Source: JALZAI01 sp038212215
Lineage (GTDB): Bacteria; Actinomycetota; Actinomycetes; Mycobacteriales; Jatrophihabitantaceae
Reading direction: 5' to 3'
Assembly (NCBI GenBank): GCA_038212215.1
Contig: JBBQUT010000008.1
Location: 62,001 to 126,000, forward strand
DNA: 64,000 nt
The notes below the pieces were generated by a model that had not been told where the DNA came from, did no database searches, and was given only the letters and a program-made list of their open reading frames with translations. Made by a program: the position numbers and the translations under genes. Of this stretch, positions 63,541 to 64,000 are shown piece by piece; position 1 is the stretch's first letter, and each line of letters begins with the position of its first letter.

Positions 63541-63595
63541 TCGGCGAGCGAAGCGAGCGAGCGAGCGTGCGAACGAGCGCAGCGAGGCCCGGGCG
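63541..63595. repeat. GAGC-rich low-complexity stretch
   Basis: Imperfect iteration of GCGA/GAGC (for example GCGAGCGAAGCGAGCGAGCGAGC) between two plus-strand genes. It has no open frame of interest; a role in termination is unproven. Confidence 0.6.
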
Positions 63596-63649
63596 TGAGC
63601 AGCGTCGCCATCGGCGTAGGTGCGCCCGAGTTCTGGGCAGGATGACAAC

Positions 63650-64000
63650 ATGCCGAAAACTGTACTTGTTACCGGTGCGTCCGGATTCATCGGTTCGCAT
63701 CTCGCCGACGCCCTGACCGAAGCCGGTCACGACGTGCGCGCGATGACCCGAAACCCGGACAGGTACGCAGGCGCTGGCAAGCCGGTGCGCGGCGACGTCG
63801 AAGACGCGGCCAGCCTCGCGGACGCGATGAAGGGAGTCGAGGTCGCCTATTACTTGGTGCACTCGCTGGATTCCCGCGACTTCGAGGAGAAGGACGCCGA
63901 GTCGGCGCTCAATTTCGGCGGCGCAGCGGCCGAGGCCGGCGTCGAGCGCATCATCTATCTCGGCGGTCTGGGCGTCGACGACGGTGAGTTGTCGGCCCAT
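63650..64000 (+). CDS. NAD(P)-binding Rossmann protein (NmrA/SDR-like), 3' end cut by window
   Basis: 117 codons are visible, starting MPKTVLVTGASGFIGSHLAD, the Gly motif of an extended/atypical SDR; the block YYLVHSL matches the group usually fused to a DUF2867 domain. GGCAGGA is upstream of the ATG. The frame is open to the end of the window, so the gene continues beyond it. Confidence 0.82.
   Translation, partial: MPKTVLVTGASGFIGSHLADALTEAGHDVRAMTRNPDRYAGAGKPVRGDVEDAASLADAMKGVEVAYYLVHSLDSRDFEEKDAESALNFGGAAAEAGVERIIYLGGLGVDDGELSAH

Noticed and set aside
63541..63595. GAGC iterations as a CRISPR or attachment site
   Set aside because: No spaced direct repeats of CRISPR length, no cas genes, no tRNA or integrase near.

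Overview
The window is high-GC DNA with dense gene packing and many GTG starts, and it is almost certainly from an actinobacterium. Pointers are the adjacent ctaD and serB pair (the order seen in mycobacteria), the lat/lrp pair, a DUF222-HNH gene relic, the FnIII protein/MoxR/DUF58/transglutaminase-like operon, and a group 1h (high-affinity, actinobacterial-type) [NiFe] hydrogenase. I cannot name the genus. No rRNA, tRNA, CRISPR array, intact insertion sequence or replication origin was seen.

Layout. 0-3.4 kb: end of a membrane protein, a degenerate SerB-like phosphatase and cytochrome oxidase subunit I. 3.7-11.8 kb: a four-gene surface/envelope operon (FnIII protein, MoxR ATPase, DUF58, transglutaminase-like membrane protein with a damaged triad). 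11.9-16.2 kb: decayed DUF222-HNH gene, an intact Ser/Thr kinase, then a broken MFS efflux gene with its broken MarR regulator. 16.4-20.1 kb: fused alpha-keto acid dehydrogenase E1 facing glucose-6-phosphate dehydrogenase. 20.3-24.8 kb: a translationally coupled signalling operon (histidine kinase, single-domain receiver, GGDEF-EAL protein). 25.3-33.4 kb: molybdenum oxidoreductase with cytochrome b, a cupredoxin lipoprotein, lysine 6-aminotransferase with its Lrp regulator, glutathione peroxidase, AlkB-like dioxygenase and a K+/H+-type antiporter.

33.4-48.1 kb is the centrepiece: hydrogenase subunits, Fe-S/Rieske-like protein, several lineage-specific proteins of unknown function, maturation protease, two HypC chaperones and HypFDE on the minus strand, with HypAB divergent. 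Most neighbours in this run overlap by ATGA or GTGA, so they probably act as one unit to make, mature and wire an H2-oxidising enzyme with no visible membrane anchor or export signal.

48.1-54.7 kb: galactokinase, a NUDIX-like protein, and a molybdenum hydroxylase operon (CoxL form II-like, CoxS, CoxM) whose large subunit has a one-base frameshift, then YbjN-like and kinase genes. 54.7-64 kb: S9 peptidase, amidase coupled to an NCS1 permease, a gene-poor stretch with a small Cys-rich protein, and a run of NAD(P)-dependent oxidoreductases cut by the window end.

Two general patterns stand out. Broken genes are frequent (MFS, MarR, a second MFS relic, DUF222-HNH, coxL). Short in-place tandem duplications of 15-18 bp lie at gene edges in four places.
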